DNA from: Candidatus Methylophosphatis roskildensis
GTDB taxonomy: Bacteria > Pseudomonadota > Gammaproteobacteria > Burkholderiales > Rhodocyclaceae
DNA length: 64,000 nucleotides
NCBI GenBank assembly: GCA_016708905.1
Contig: JADJEV010000003.1
Span: 1,426,001-1,490,000, forward strand
Direction: 5' to 3'
Part shown: positions 41,635-50,825 of the stretch, in pieces
Position numbering within the stretch: the stretch's first letter is position 1
Layout of the letters: every line of letters starts with the position of its first letter
Notes under the pieces: generated by a model
The model's input: the letters and a program-made list of their open reading frames with translations, nothing else
What the model was told of the DNA's origin: nothing
The model's database searches: none
Made by a program: the position numbers and the translations under genes

Positions 41635-42822
41635 ATGTCGCAGGCAATTCGTTTCCGGCCGCAGGTCGAACTCGCCAAAGAGGTGAAGGTGGACGCAGCC
41701 AAGGTCCGCCATCCGCACTACGGCCGCTACCTCGAGGAGTTCGCGCCCGGGCAGGTTTTTGTTCACCCGCGTGGATTCACGTTTCTCCGTGGTCGAATGG
41801 AGGACTTCGCGCGGACCTACCTGCAGTGCAATCCGCTCTACCTCAACGACGAGTTCGCCAGGGCCAGCGGCTTCTCGGGTCTGGTGGCTTCGCCGCAGAT
41901 GGTTTTCAACGTCGTTCTCTCGCTCGGCGTGCAGAACGATTCGGAAAAGGCAATGGCCAACCTCGGCTACTACGATGCCCAGTTTCTGAGGCCCGTTTAT
42001 GCGATGGACACGATTCGGTCGCTGACCAAGGTCATGGACCGCAAGGAGCGCGGCGCCGGCAAGCCGGGAATCGTGACCATCCGGACGCTGGGCATCAACC
42101 AGAACGATCAAGTGGTGTTGCAGTACCAGCGGAAGATCATGGTTGCCGGACGCGGAGACCGACCACCAACGACCCCATTGCCGAGGTCGACAGATGGTCT
42201 GATGCCGGCTTTCCCCTGGGTCGAGGACGCCCAAGTCTTTCTGCCCGAGTTTCCCGCCCGGCTCCCTTCCGGGCTGACCGGCCCCAACTCCTGCTTCGAG
42301 GATTTTTCGGTCGGCGAGATCATCGTTCATGCCAACGGCCGCACGATAACCGACGAGCACTTGGCGCTCACCTATGCGGTGGGCAATACACACCCCCTGC
42401 ATTTCGACCGGGTCTTCAGTTCCGGCCTGTCAGGCAAGATGAGCGGGGATCCGATCGTCTATGGGGGGCTGGTTTTCGCCTGGCTCGAAGGACTGGCGAG
42501 CCGCGATGTCAGCGACAACAGCGTCTGGGAACTCGGTTTCACCGAGGGCTATCACACCCAGCCGTCGATTGCCGGCGACACCGTGGCGGCCCTGTCGCGC
42601 GTCCTGGCGGCCGAGGATGCGCCAGGCGAACTCGGTGCGAATTTCGGCATCGTGACTTTCCAGCTTGTCGGGGTCAAGAACGTCAGCGCAGCGAATGCCA
42701 TGGCCGAATATGGCGAGGACTTGTTTATCAAGGAGAACGACAAGAAGGATCTGGGCAAGGAAAAGACTGACGAAAAGATTTTTGAGATCGAGAGACGGCT
42801 CTTGATCAGAAGAAGGAGATAG
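41635..42822 (+). CDS. mch: Mesaconyl-CoA hydratase (double MaoC domain)
   Basis: 395 residues with a strong AGGAGG site. Two MaoC hot-dog halves are seen: N-terminal (about 25-180, with NPLYLNDEFARASGFSGLVASPQMV) and C-terminal (about 215-350, with NTHPLHFDRVF, YGGLVFAWLEGL). It hydrates mesaconyl-C1-CoA to erythro-3-methylmalyl-CoA. The last 35 residues are strongly charged (KENDKKDLGKEKTDEK and a run of arginines). The stop is two bases before the ecm start. Confidence 0.9.
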   Translation: MSQAIRFRPQVELAKEVKVDAAKVRHPHYGRYLEEFAPGQVFVHPRGFTFLRGRMEDFARTYLQCNPLYLNDEFARASGFSGLVASPQMVFNVVLSLGVQNDSEKAMANLGYYDAQFLRPVYAMDTIRSLTKVMDRKERGAGKPGIVTIRTLGINQNDQVVLQYQRKIMVAGRGDRPPTTPLPRSTDGLMPAFPWVEDAQVFLPEFPARLPSGLTGPNSCFEDFSVGEIIVHANGRTITDEHLALTYAVGNTHPLHFDRVFSSGLSGKMSGDPIVYGGLVFAWLEGLASRDVSDNSVWELGFTEGYHTQPSIAGDTVAALSRVLAAEDAPGELGANFGIVTFQLVGVKNVSAANAMAEYGEDLFIKENDKKDLGKEKTDEKIFEIERRLLIRRRR

Positions 42823-42824
42823 TC

Positions 42825-44843
42825 ATGGTTGTCGCCCGGAAAGATCGGGATCCGCCCTGGTTGATGCGGACCTATAGCGGTCATAGCTCGGCCAAGGCAT
42901 CCAACGCCCTCTATCGAACCAATCTTGCCAAAGGTCAGACGGGATTGTCGGTGGCCTTCGACCTGCCGACGCAGACCGGGTACGACGCCGACAGCCCTCT
43001 GGCGCGGGGTGAAGTCGGCAAGGTCGGGGTGCCCATATCGCACATCGAGGATATGGATCAGTTGTTCGATCAGATCCCGCTCGACAAGATGAATACGTCG
43101 ATGACCATCAATGCCACGGCGGCATGGTTGTTGTCGCTGTACATCGGCTTGGCGCAAAGGCGCGGAATCGATCCAACGAAGCTGAGCGGCACGACCCAGA
43201 ACGACATCGTCAAGGAGTATCTGTCGCGCGGCACCTACATCTATCCGCCGGGTCCGTCGATGCGTCTGATCGCAGATACGATCAACTACACCGTCAAGCA
43301 CGTGCCTAAGTGGAATCCGACCAACGTCTGTAGTTATCACCTGCAGGAGGCGGGCGCGACGCCGGTTCAGGAACTGGCCTATGCCCTATGCACCGCGATG
43401 GCGGTGCTCGATCGGGTCAAGGCTTCCGGCGAGATCCCTCCAGCGGAGTTTCCCCAGGTCGTCGAGCGCATTTCGTTCTTTGTCAATGCCGGCATACGTT
43501 TCGTTGAAGAGTGCTGCAAACTGAGGGCGTTCGGCGAGATGTGGGACGCGCTGACTCTGACCCGCTACCAGGTTGAAGATCCCAAGCTGCGCCGGTTCCG
43601 TTATGGTGTCCAGGTGAACTCGCTTGGACTGACCGAGCCGCAGCCAGAAAACAATGTGCAGCGAATCGTGCTCGAAATGCTCGCCGTTGTGCTCTCGAAG
43701 CGCGCAAGAGCGCGCGCCATTCAGCTCCCGGCGTGGAATGAAGCAATGGGACTGCCGCGTCCCTGGGATCAGCAATGGGCGCTGCGGATGCAGCAGGTCA
43801 TGGCTTTCGAAACCGACCTGCTCGAGTACGCGGACATTCTCGATGGATCGCCGGTGATTGCCGCCAAAGTCAGTGAGTTGATTGAGGGCGCCAGAAAGGA
43901 GATCGAAAACGTCGAGGCGCAGGGCGGGATCATCGCGGCGATCGAGTCCGGCTACATCAAACGGGAACTGGTCGCCAGCCACATGAACAGACTGCGCGCG
44001 ATCGAATCGGGCGATCTGAAGATCATCGGCGTCAACTGCTTCCAGGAAACCGCCGAATCACCGCTAACCGCGGGCGGCGGCGATGCAATCATGAAGTCCG
44101 ACGAGACGGCCGAGCGAATGCAGATCGAACGGCTGCAGGCGCATCGCAAGACGCGCAACGATGCAGAAGTGCGGGCTGCCCTGCAGGGTCTCACCGATGC
44201 CGCGAAGAGCGGCGAAAACATCATGCCGAGTTCGATTCGCTGCGCGCTGGCCGGCGTCAGCACCGGCGAATGGGGCGATTCCCTGCGCGCGGTTTTTGGT
44301 GAATTCCGGCCGCCGACGGGTATCGATATCACCATCGACAGCCGAGAAGTGCTCGGCAAGAAGGATCAGGTGACCGATCTCAGGGAAAGGGTCGCCAGCA
44401 CCGGCAATGCGCTTGGGCGTCCCTTGAAGCTGCTGGTCGGCAAACCTGGACTGGACGGGCATTCCAATGGCGCGGAACAGGTTGCCGTCAAGGCCAGAGA
44501 CGTTGGCTTTGAGGTCGTCTACGACGGCATCCGGCTGACGCCGCAGCAGATTGCCCAGGCGGCCCAGGAGGAAGGGGTGCACGTGGTGGGATTGTCGATC
44601 CTTTCGGGCAGCCACATGGAACTGGTGGAGTCGGTTCTTCAGGAACTCCGCTCGCGCGATCTGACGGGTCTTCCGGTGGTCGCCGGCGGGATCATCCCGC
44701 AAGAGGATGCCGACAGGCTGGTGGGACTCGGGGTGCGAGCGGTCTATACTCCGAAGGACTTCAACCTGAATGCGATCATGGGCGACATCGTCGATGTGGT
44801 CCGTGAATCCAACGGCCTTGAGCGGCTTGGCGCCCTGCATTGA
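42825..44843 (+). CDS. ecm: Ethylmalonyl-CoA mutase, coenzyme B12-dependent
   Basis: 672 residues preceded by AAGGAG. The N-terminal barrel domain begins with the substrate-binding TYSGHSSAKASN and includes GLSVAFDLPTQTGYDAD. The C-terminal B12 domain has the base-off signature GLDGHSNGAEQ with the cobalt-ligand His (about residue 546) and GLSILSGSH. The SNGAEQ variant distinguishes Ecm from methylmalonyl-CoA mutases (DRGAKV). It rearranges ethylmalonyl-CoA to methylsuccinyl-CoA. The chaperone gene meaB follows after seven bases. Confidence 0.94.
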   Translation: MVVARKDRDPPWLMRTYSGHSSAKASNALYRTNLAKGQTGLSVAFDLPTQTGYDADSPLARGEVGKVGVPISHIEDMDQLFDQIPLDKMNTSMTINATAAWLLSLYIGLAQRRGIDPTKLSGTTQNDIVKEYLSRGTYIYPPGPSMRLIADTINYTVKHVPKWNPTNVCSYHLQEAGATPVQELAYALCTAMAVLDRVKASGEIPPAEFPQVVERISFFVNAGIRFVEECCKLRAFGEMWDALTLTRYQVEDPKLRRFRYGVQVNSLGLTEPQPENNVQRIVLEMLAVVLSKRARARAIQLPAWNEAMGLPRPWDQQWALRMQQVMAFETDLLEYADILDGSPVIAAKVSELIEGARKEIENVEAQGGIIAAIESGYIKRELVASHMNRLRAIESGDLKIIGVNCFQETAESPLTAGGGDAIMKSDETAERMQIERLQAHRKTRNDAEVRAALQGLTDAAKSGENIMPSSIRCALAGVSTGEWGDSLRAVFGEFRPPTGIDITIDSREVLGKKDQVTDLRERVASTGNALGRPLKLLVGKPGLDGHSNGAEQVAVKARDVGFEVVYDGIRLTPQQIAQAAQEEGVHVVGLSILSGSHMELVESVLQELRSRDLTGLPVVAGGIIPQEDADRLVGLGVRAVYTPKDFNLNAIMGDIVDVVRESNGLERLGALH

Positions 44844-44850
44844 CCGTGAG

Positions 44851-45900
44851 ATGACGCACGTCAAACTCCCTGATCCGGAGCGGTTGGCAGCGCGGATCCT
44901 GCGCCGAGAACGGGCGGCGGTTGCCGATGGCCTGAATCTGCTCGACAACAAGCTTGCCGAAGCGCGCGACCGAGCGGTGCGCTTGCTGGCTTGTCTTTCT
45001 GGCGAGCGGTGGCTGAAGGACGGTCACCTGGTCGGGGTGACTGGACCTCCGGGCGCCGGGAAATCTTCACTCGTTTCGGCGATGATTCGCGAGTGGCGCC
45101 ACGCGGGCCGAATGGTCGGGGTGCTCGCGGTGGATCCGTCCAGTCGCCCCGAGTTGGGCGGCGGGGCCCTGCTCGGGGATCGCATCCGTATCAAGAACTC
45201 GTCCTATGACGATGGACTGTTCATCCGCTCGCTGGCCAATCGCAATCAGTTGGGTGGGGTCGCGACCGAGGTTTGGCCGATGAGTTGCCTGATGCTGGCC
45301 TGCTTCGACATCGTCGTGATCGAGACGGTCGGGGTCGGCCAGACCGAAATCGATATTGCCGACATCGGCGACACCGTCTGTTATGTCGCTCAGCCTGCCT
45401 CGGGCGACACGATTCAATACTTGAAGTCGGGCATCATCGAGATACCAGATATCTTCGCGGTCAACAAGTGCGACCTGGGCCCCCCTGCGCGCAAGACGGC
45501 CAGCGAAATTGGCCGCAGCGCTCCGCGACAGGATCGTCGGGAGGATTGGGATTACCCGGTGTGTCTGGTGAGCGCAACGATGAATACGGGGATCAAGGAA
45601 TTCCACGATCATTTCGACCGGCATCGGAAGTTTCTTGCCGACACCGGCCTGCTCGGCAAGCTGCGCACCCGTCATCAGAGCGCCTGGGTGATACGCCTGC
45701 TGAAGGAAGAGTTCGGGACGATTGGCCTGGAACTGGCCGGTGGACGCGCCAGTATCGAGGCGCGTCTGGGCGAAGATCCATCCGATCAGTTCGGGGAGTA
45801 CGAGCGTCTGCGCAAGCATTTGCTTTCCAGATTTCTGTCAGTGAACCAACCGACCAATCCAACCAAAGAGGAGCATCCTGATGAGCAAGCAATTGTATGA
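44851..45900 (+). CDS. meaB: MeaB/ArgK family G-protein chaperone of a B12 mutase
   Basis: 349 residues from the ATG at 44851; earlier in-frame starts lie inside ecm. G1 P-loop is GVTGPPGAGKSSL, followed by AVDPSSRPELGGGALLGDRIR, IETVGVGQTE (G3 region) and NKCD (G4; usually NKAD). The family protects and reloads B12 mutases. An extra RPEL stretch sits in the PSS-GGALLGDR loop. The last 20 bases overlap the start of ccr in another frame, so the two are translationally linked. Confidence 0.92.
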   Translation: MTHVKLPDPERLAARILRRERAAVADGLNLLDNKLAEARDRAVRLLACLSGERWLKDGHLVGVTGPPGAGKSSLVSAMIREWRHAGRMVGVLAVDPSSRPELGGGALLGDRIRIKNSSYDDGLFIRSLANRNQLGGVATEVWPMSCLMLACFDIVVIETVGVGQTEIDIADIGDTVCYVAQPASGDTIQYLKSGIIEIPDIFAVNKCDLGPPARKTASEIGRSAPRQDRREDWDYPVCLVSATMNTGIKEFHDHFDRHRKFLADTGLLGKLRTRHQSAWVIRLLKEEFGTIGLELAGGRASIEARLGEDPSDQFGEYERLRKHLLSRFLSVNQPTNPTKEEHPDEQAIV

Positions 45901-47632
45901 ACTGAGCGAAAAGCCTCCCTTGGGCGAAGTTCCCGAAAAGATGCACGCCTGGCTGATTCGTCCGGAACGCTTTGGCAAGCCGACCGAGGCGTTTCAGAAG
46001 GAAGTGGTCAATACGCCGCCCATCGCCGACGACGAAGTGCTGGTCTATGTCATGGCCGCCGGCATCAACTACAACAATGTCTGGGCTGGACTGGGCATTC
46101 CCGTCAATGTTATTGGCGCGCGCAATAAGGCCGGCGAACCCGAGGACTTCCATATCGGCGGCAGCGATGCGTCCGGCATCGTCTACAAAGTTGGCAAGGA
46201 TGTCACCAATGTCAAGGTCGGCGACGAAGTGGTCATGCATTGCGGTCAGTACAGCCGCAATTGCGAGTGGGTCAAGAAAGGCGGCGATCCGATGTACTCG
46301 CCGACCTTCAAGATATGGGGCTACGAGACCAATTGGGGTAGTTTTGCCCAGTTCACCAAGGTGCAAGCCCAGCAGTGCATGCCCAAGCCCAAACACATGA
46401 CTTGGGAGGATTCCGCGGCCTATACGCTGGTCGCGGCAACCGCCTGGCGGATGCTGCACGGCTGGGGTGCCAGCTCCATCAAGAAGGGCGACGTGGCGCT
46501 GATTTGGGGCGGCGCGGGCGGCCTGGGTTCGATGGCGATTCAGATTGCCAAGGCGGTCGGCGCAACCTCGGTCGCCATCGTATCGGGTGAGGACAAGTTC
46601 GATTACTGCATGAAACTTGGCGCCAAGGGTTGCATCAATCGAAACGACTTCGATCACTGGGGCATGTTGCCGCACTGGAAAGACAATGCCGGCTATGCCA
46701 AATGGTTGAAAGGCGTCCGCTCGTTCGGCGCGAAGATCTGGGACGTGCTGGGCGAGAAGCGAGCGCCGAACCTCGTCTTCGAGCATCCGGGCGAAACCAC
46801 CATCCCGACCTCGATCTTCGTCTGCGAGACAGGCGGCATGGTCGTGGTCTGCGCCGGCACGACCGGCTACAACGCAACGGTCGATCTTCGCTACCTCTGG
46901 ATGCGACAGAAGCGCCTGCAAGGCTCGCATTTCGCCAATACCAAGCAATCCAACCAGATGAACGAACTGGCGCTGAGCGGCTTGCTCGACCCCTGCATGT
47001 CGCGGGGATTCACTTACGACGAACTGCCGATTGCCCATCAACTGATGCACGACAACAAACACCCCCACGGCAACATGTCGGTGCTGATCGGCGCCCCCGA
47101 GTTCGGTCTGGGCGCGAGCGGCAAGCCACCGGTCGCCATGGCCCATCCGACGCTGCCCAAGGGCGACGTTCATACCACACCTGCGCCCTATCCAATGTCG
47201 GTACCGCTGCCGAGCATCGCCGAGGGCGAACCTCTTACCATCGCCGACGATGGCACCAAGGTTCGCGATCTAATGCATCGCGGCATCATTGCCTGTAAGC
47301 CGGACGATAGCGTTGGAGCAGTGGCCAAGATCATGGTGGACAAGGAGATTCATGCGGTAGTGGTCATGGATCAGCAGGGCAAGGCCGTCGGTGTCGTATC
47401 GCAAACCGATATGGTGCTGGCGCGGCAGGGCCGGACGCCGGATCAGGCTAGAGGGATGCTGGCGAAAGAGGTGATGACTCCCGGCTGCGCAACCTGCGAT
47501 GCAGACATGCTGTTGAGCGACGCAGTCAGCTTGTTGACGGCCCGGCGGATGCATCGCCTGGTGGTGACCGAGAAGGATCAGCCGGTCGGCGTGATTTCGA
47601 TGACCGACGTGGTGCGCAAGATCATCGGCTAG
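45881..47632 (+). CDS. ccr: Crotonyl-CoA carboxylase/reductase with C-terminal CBS domain pair
   Basis: 583 residues, GAGGAG upstream. Residues 1 to about 425 are a complete Ccr of the MDR superfamily: GINYNNVWAG and DFHIGGSDASGIV near the N-terminus, TWEDSAAYTL (Glu 176), NADPH loop WGGAGGLGSMA (about 209-219) and GSHFAN (His 350), positions that match the CO2-binding site known in other Ccr enzymes. It makes ethylmalonyl-CoA from crotonyl-CoA, CO2 and NADPH. Other Ccr proteins end near residue 430. Here a 35-residue linker leads to two CBS motifs (about 460-512, VRDLMHRGIIACKPDDSV; about 528-583, AKEVMTPGCATCDADMLL and SMTDVVRKI). CBS pairs usually bind adenine nucleotides, so allosteric control is plausible. 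No frameshift is involved. Confidence 0.93.
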   Translation: MSKQLYELSEKPPLGEVPEKMHAWLIRPERFGKPTEAFQKEVVNTPPIADDEVLVYVMAAGINYNNVWAGLGIPVNVIGARNKAGEPEDFHIGGSDASGIVYKVGKDVTNVKVGDEVVMHCGQYSRNCEWVKKGGDPMYSPTFKIWGYETNWGSFAQFTKVQAQQCMPKPKHMTWEDSAAYTLVAATAWRMLHGWGASSIKKGDVALIWGGAGGLGSMAIQIAKAVGATSVAIVSGEDKFDYCMKLGAKGCINRNDFDHWGMLPHWKDNAGYAKWLKGVRSFGAKIWDVLGEKRAPNLVFEHPGETTIPTSIFVCETGGMVVVCAGTTGYNATVDLRYLWMRQKRLQGSHFANTKQSNQMNELALSGLLDPCMSRGFTYDELPIAHQLMHDNKHPHGNMSVLIGAPEFGLGASGKPPVAMAHPTLPKGDVHTTPAPYPMSVPLPSIAEGEPLTIADDGTKVRDLMHRGIIACKPDDSVGAVAKIMVDKEIHAVVVMDQQGKAVGVVSQTDMVLARQGRTPDQARGMLAKEVMTPGCATCDADMLLSDAVSLLTARRMHRLVVTEKDQPVGVISMTDVVRKIIG

Positions 47633-47704
47633 GAAGCCAACGCCAACGAAACACTGCGGCAACGCTTGCCCCCTCCCGGTCCACGGAGGGGTGAGTTCAA
47701 GACT

Positions 47705-47742
47705 CCCTTCTCTTCCTTCGGGATGGAGGAGGGTTTTTTTTT
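47705..47742 (+). terminator. Intrinsic terminator after ccr
   Basis: CCCTTCTCTTCC pairs with GGATGGAGGAGGG (one bulge, one mismatch) around a TTCG loop and is followed by nine T residues. It should end the EMC operon transcript, 72 bases beyond the ccr stop. Confidence 0.85.
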
Positions 47743-47765
47743 CCACGACGGAGCACATTCCTGCC

Positions 47766-48743
47766 ATGCGAGCCATCCTCTGCCATGAACTCACCGGTCC
47801 CGATGCGCTCCGCCTCGAAGAGGTTCCTGAACCGCGCCCCGGTCCCGGCCAGGTGCGCATCCAGGTCCGGGCGTGCGGGGTCAACTTCGCCGATAGCCTG
47901 ATCACCCGCGGCCAATACCAGAAGCAGCCACGACCGCCCTTCAGTCCCGGCTTCGAGGTTTCCGGCGAGGTGCTGGAATTGGGTGCCGGCGTAAGCGGAA
48001 TCGCGATCGGGGATCGGGTGATCGCCATGACGCCGCACGGTGGCTATGCCGAGCAGGTCGTCGCTGACATCAGCCGCTGCGTGCCGATGCCGGCAGCGAT
48101 GTCCTGGGAACACGGCGCCGCATTTCCCGTGGTGTTCGGCACCTCGCATGTGGCCTTGTGGCACCGGGCGCGGCTGCGGGCCGGGGAAACCCTGGTGGTG
48201 CATGGCGCGTCCGGCGGCGTCGGATTGACCGCCGTTGCCATCGGCAAGCAACTGGGGGCGACCGTCATCGCGACGGCCAGCGGGCCCGCAAAGCTGCAGG
48301 TGGCCCGCGAACACGGCGCGGATCATCTGATCGATTGCAGTTCCGAGGACTTGCGGACGCGGATCAAGGAATTGACCGAAGGTCGCGGTGCAGACGTCTT
48401 CTACGATCCGGTAGGCGGTGAGTTGTTCGACGCTTCGCTGCGCAGCATCGCCTTTGAAGGACGCATCCTCGCAATTGGATTTGCCAGCGGAACGGTCCCG
48501 CAGATTCCCGCAAATCATCTGCTGGTCAAGAACGTGGACGTGATCGGTATCAACTGGCCGGCCTATGCGGAACTGAATCCCAAGGTGATGACCGCGAGTC
48601 TCCAGACGCTGATGCAATGGTATCTGGCCGGCGCGATCAAGCCGCACGTCTCGGCGATCTATCCGCTGGCACAGTCGGCCGAAGCGCTCGATCGAGTCGT
48701 GTCCCGCAAAGCCACGGGCAAGATCGTCATTACCATGGATTGA
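47766..48743 (+). CDS. NADPH:quinone oxidoreductase / zinc-independent MDR protein
   Basis: 325 residues from the ATG at 47766, just after the terminator. An N-terminal GroES-like domain (GVNFADSLITRGQYQ, PGFEVSGEV) is followed by a Rossmann fold with VHGASGGVGLTAVAIGKQLGATVIA (about residues 140-165). The zinc ligands of alcohol dehydrogenases are absent, as in QOR-type enzymes. The substrate is unknown. Proximity to EMC genes does not prove a role there, and the terminator suggests separate transcription. Confidence 0.85.
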   Translation: MRAILCHELTGPDALRLEEVPEPRPGPGQVRIQVRACGVNFADSLITRGQYQKQPRPPFSPGFEVSGEVLELGAGVSGIAIGDRVIAMTPHGGYAEQVVADISRCVPMPAAMSWEHGAAFPVVFGTSHVALWHRARLRAGETLVVHGASGGVGLTAVAIGKQLGATVIATASGPAKLQVAREHGADHLIDCSSEDLRTRIKELTEGRGADVFYDPVGGELFDASLRSIAFEGRILAIGFASGTVPQIPANHLLVKNVDVIGINWPAYAELNPKVMTASLQTLMQWYLAGAIKPHVSAIYPLAQSAEALDRVVSRKATGKIVITMD

Positions 48744-49103
48744 TCCATGCCTATGCTCGCGTCGTGGGTTCGGGGCAGTGACATGCAACTCGATAAATTG
48801 TCGCCGGTCCCAGGAAGCAGACGCTGCAGGATGAAGTCGCGAACTGCGGTAGGTTTGACGGAATTCCCCATATTGAGGATACTTGTGGCCGTGCGGTCAT
48901 GATTTTTTTGCCCTACCGACAGACCAACCACAATTTCCGGATGCGTCGAGAAAATCGAGTCGAGCAATAGGCGCGATTCGACGACCTGCCGCCATGCTGC
49001 ACCGCTTGTTGCCGGCGACGGTTGCCGAACAAGGATGCAAACTCCGCCGAGCCCGCAATCCACTTTTCGTACGCCCAATCCACCAATTCATTCGGAGAAT
49101 CCC
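48744..49103. other. Intergenic region
   Basis: 360 bases with no convincing gene. A minus-strand open frame across it (48659-49078) overlaps the quinone reductase gene and shows no motif. GGAGAATCCC just before 49104 provides the ribosome site of the next gene. Confidence 0.5.
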
Positions 49104-49526
49104 ATGACCTACTACATCGACCAACTCGAACCCGGCATGAGCGCCAGCACCGCCAAGACCATCACCGACGCAGACCTCGTGCTGTTTGCCGCCGTTTCGA
49201 CCGACGTCAACCCGGCCCACCTCGACGAGGAATACGGAAAATCCACACCGTTCGGCGGGCGCATCGCCCACGGCATGCTGTCGGCAGGTTTCATCTCCGC
49301 TGTGCTGGCCAACCAGTTGCCCGGTCCCGGTACGATCTACCTGTCGCAAACGCTCAGGTTCAAGGCTCCGGTGCGCCCTGGCGACACTGTCAAGGCCACG
49401 GTCACGGTGAAGGAAGTGATCGCCGCGAAGAACCGGGTCGCGCTCGACACCGTCTGCACGGTCGGCGACACTGTGGTCATCGAGGGTGAATGCCTGATGA
49501 TGCCGCCCAAGCGTCCCGCCGCCTGA
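49104..49526 (+). CDS. phaJ: MaoC-like (R)-specific enoyl-CoA hydratase, PhaJ type
   Basis: 140 residues from the ATG at 49104, with GGAG upstream. A single hot-dog domain has the hydratase-2 motif with catalytic Asp and His: STDVNPAHLDEEY and FGGRIAHGML. The length matches PhaJ, which hydrates trans-enoyl-CoA to (R)-3-hydroxyacyl-CoA, supplying polyhydroxyalkanoate synthesis or returning it to crotonyl-CoA. No PHA synthase is in the window, so the role is inferred. An intrinsic terminator follows. Confidence 0.83.
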   Translation: MTYYIDQLEPGMSASTAKTITDADLVLFAAVSTDVNPAHLDEEYGKSTPFGGRIAHGMLSAGFISAVLANQLPGPGTIYLSQTLRFKAPVRPGDTVKATVTVKEVIAAKNRVALDTVCTVGDTVVIEGECLMMPPKRPAA

Positions 49527-49535
49527 CGTTTCACC

Positions 49536-49571
49536 GCCGGCCGCCCTGTCGGGATGGCCGGCTGGCTTTTT
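49536..49571 (+). terminator. Intrinsic terminator after phaJ
   Basis: GCCGGCC (49536-49542) pairs perfectly with GGCCGGC (49556-49562), followed by TGGCTTTTT. It lies ten bases beyond the phaJ stop. Confidence 0.85.
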
Positions 49572-49797
49572 CCACGCAAGATTGATCTGTCTGCCGCTCA
49601 ATGCGGCGATTGTGGGCCGCAAACACGGCCCACCTTCCTTGAAAGCCACTCTTTCGAGACGCTGATGCCGCAGGACTACCTGCTCCAAGCGCTCGTTCTG
49701 CAACTCATGGTTCCGGAAGCACGCGATACCGATCCGCCTGCACGTCCCTTTCGGCCGGCTTGAGTTTGTCTTGCCGGAGCGCACGCCGACGAGCGCT

Positions 49798-50025
49798 TCA
49801 CTTCCTGTTTGACATTGGAACCCAGTCTTGTTCCGCCGCCGATCGGTCGCTCAGTTCCCAAGCGACGACGAACCCATGTTGTTCCGCAGGCAAGTAGGCT
49901 TGCGTTCGAATCCTCTGTTGCAAGTCCGCGTCGGCGATGCCACCCTGCGCCCGAGTGCGGCCTCCACCGGCGCTCTCTTTGACGCTCGATCCGGTCAAGC
50001 CGCGCACCGCGCGATCATGTTTCAT
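49798..50025 (-). CDS. Small protein, weak DUF2934-like pattern
   Basis: 75 residues from the ATG at 50025, with GAGGAG eight bases upstream on the minus strand. The C-terminal half (RIRTQAYLPAEQHGF, then WELSDRSAAEQDW) loosely follows the DUF2934 pattern of an IR-x-x-AY helix, a glycine, and a W-x-x-AE end. The family has no known function. It lies between phaJ and the FixJ-like gene in a 660-base stretch that otherwise shows no gene. I hold this as a possible small gene. Confidence 0.45.
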   Translation of the reverse strand: MKHDRAVRGLTGSSVKESAGGGRTRAQGGIADADLQQRIRTQAYLPAEQHGFVVAWELSDRSAAEQDWVPMSNRK

Positions 50026-50189
50026 GGTTTCACTCCTCTTCGTTCGAATGACGCCTCGGCGACGCTTCGAGACGCAACTGAGCCGCGAAAGACTGCGCGC
50101 CGAATATCCAAGCAGATTGGACACCGCGCCGCGCCTGGCAGCAATACGTGTCCGCACGTATTGCCGGTAGCATAGGCATGATCGCAGGG

Positions 50190-50825
50190 TCAGGGCTCGG
50201 CGTTCAAGTCCTTGGCTATCGTCAGTCCGCACTCTGCGGCAAGTTTCGCCAGTTCCAGCACATTGCTCGCGCCGGTCTTGCGCAATATGTGCGTACGATG
50301 AATCTCGACGGTGCGGTGGCTGATGCCCAGGTGCTTGGCGATGACCTTGTTGGATTCTCCGGCCACTGCGAGTGTCATGATCTCGCGCTCTCGCTCGGTG
50401 AGATCCACCAGTCGCGCGCATTGATCCGCCAGCGCCGCGCTGCGTTGCCGGGTGGCCAGATCCCTGGCGAGGGCAGCTTGTATGCGCTCGATCAACAGCG
50501 CACCGTCCACCGGTTTCGTCAGGAAGTCCTGCGCACCAGCCTTGATTGCCTGGACAGTAGTCGGGATGTCGCCGTGTGCCGTGAGATAGATGATGGGCGG
50601 AGGATCGCCGTGGCGGGCAAGCTCCTCGTGCAACTGCGGCCCGCTAATGCGTGGCATGCGCACGTCTAGTACCAGACAGCCGGGTCGCTGCGGACGATAT
50701 GTAGCGAGGAAGGCTTCGGCGCAATCGAAGCATTCGGCGCGCAGCCCGGCGCTCTCGCATAGCATGCTCAGACCATCGCGCACCGCCGCGTCGTCGTCGA
50801 CGATGAATACGGTGGCCGCGTTCAT
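50190..50825 (-). CDS. FixJ-family two-component response regulator
   Basis: 211 residues from the ATG at 50825. The receiver domain (1-120) has VFIVDDDAAVR, phospho-acceptor Asp in CLVLDVRMP and the KP pair in FLTKPVDG. The LuxR-type helix-turn-helix (about 145-205) reads LTEREREIMTLAVAGESNKVIAKHLGISHRTVEIH. FixJ-type regulators act with FixL-like kinases. The kinase gene just upstream survives only as a C-terminal fragment, whose stop overlaps this ATG by four bases. Target genes are unknown. Confidence 0.9.
   Translation of the reverse strand: MNAATVFIVDDDAAVRDGLSMLCESAGLRAECFDCAEAFLATYRPQRPGCLVLDVRMPRISGPQLHEELARHGDPPPIIYLTAHGDIPTTVQAIKAGAQDFLTKPVDGALLIERIQAALARDLATRQRSAALADQCARLVDLTEREREIMTLAVAGESNKVIAKHLGISHRTVEIHRTHILRKTGASNVLELAKLAAECGLTIAKDLNAEP

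Noticed and set aside
48659..49078. 139-codon minus-strand frame between the quinone reductase and phaJ genes
   Set aside because: No motif; overlaps the quinone reductase 3' end.
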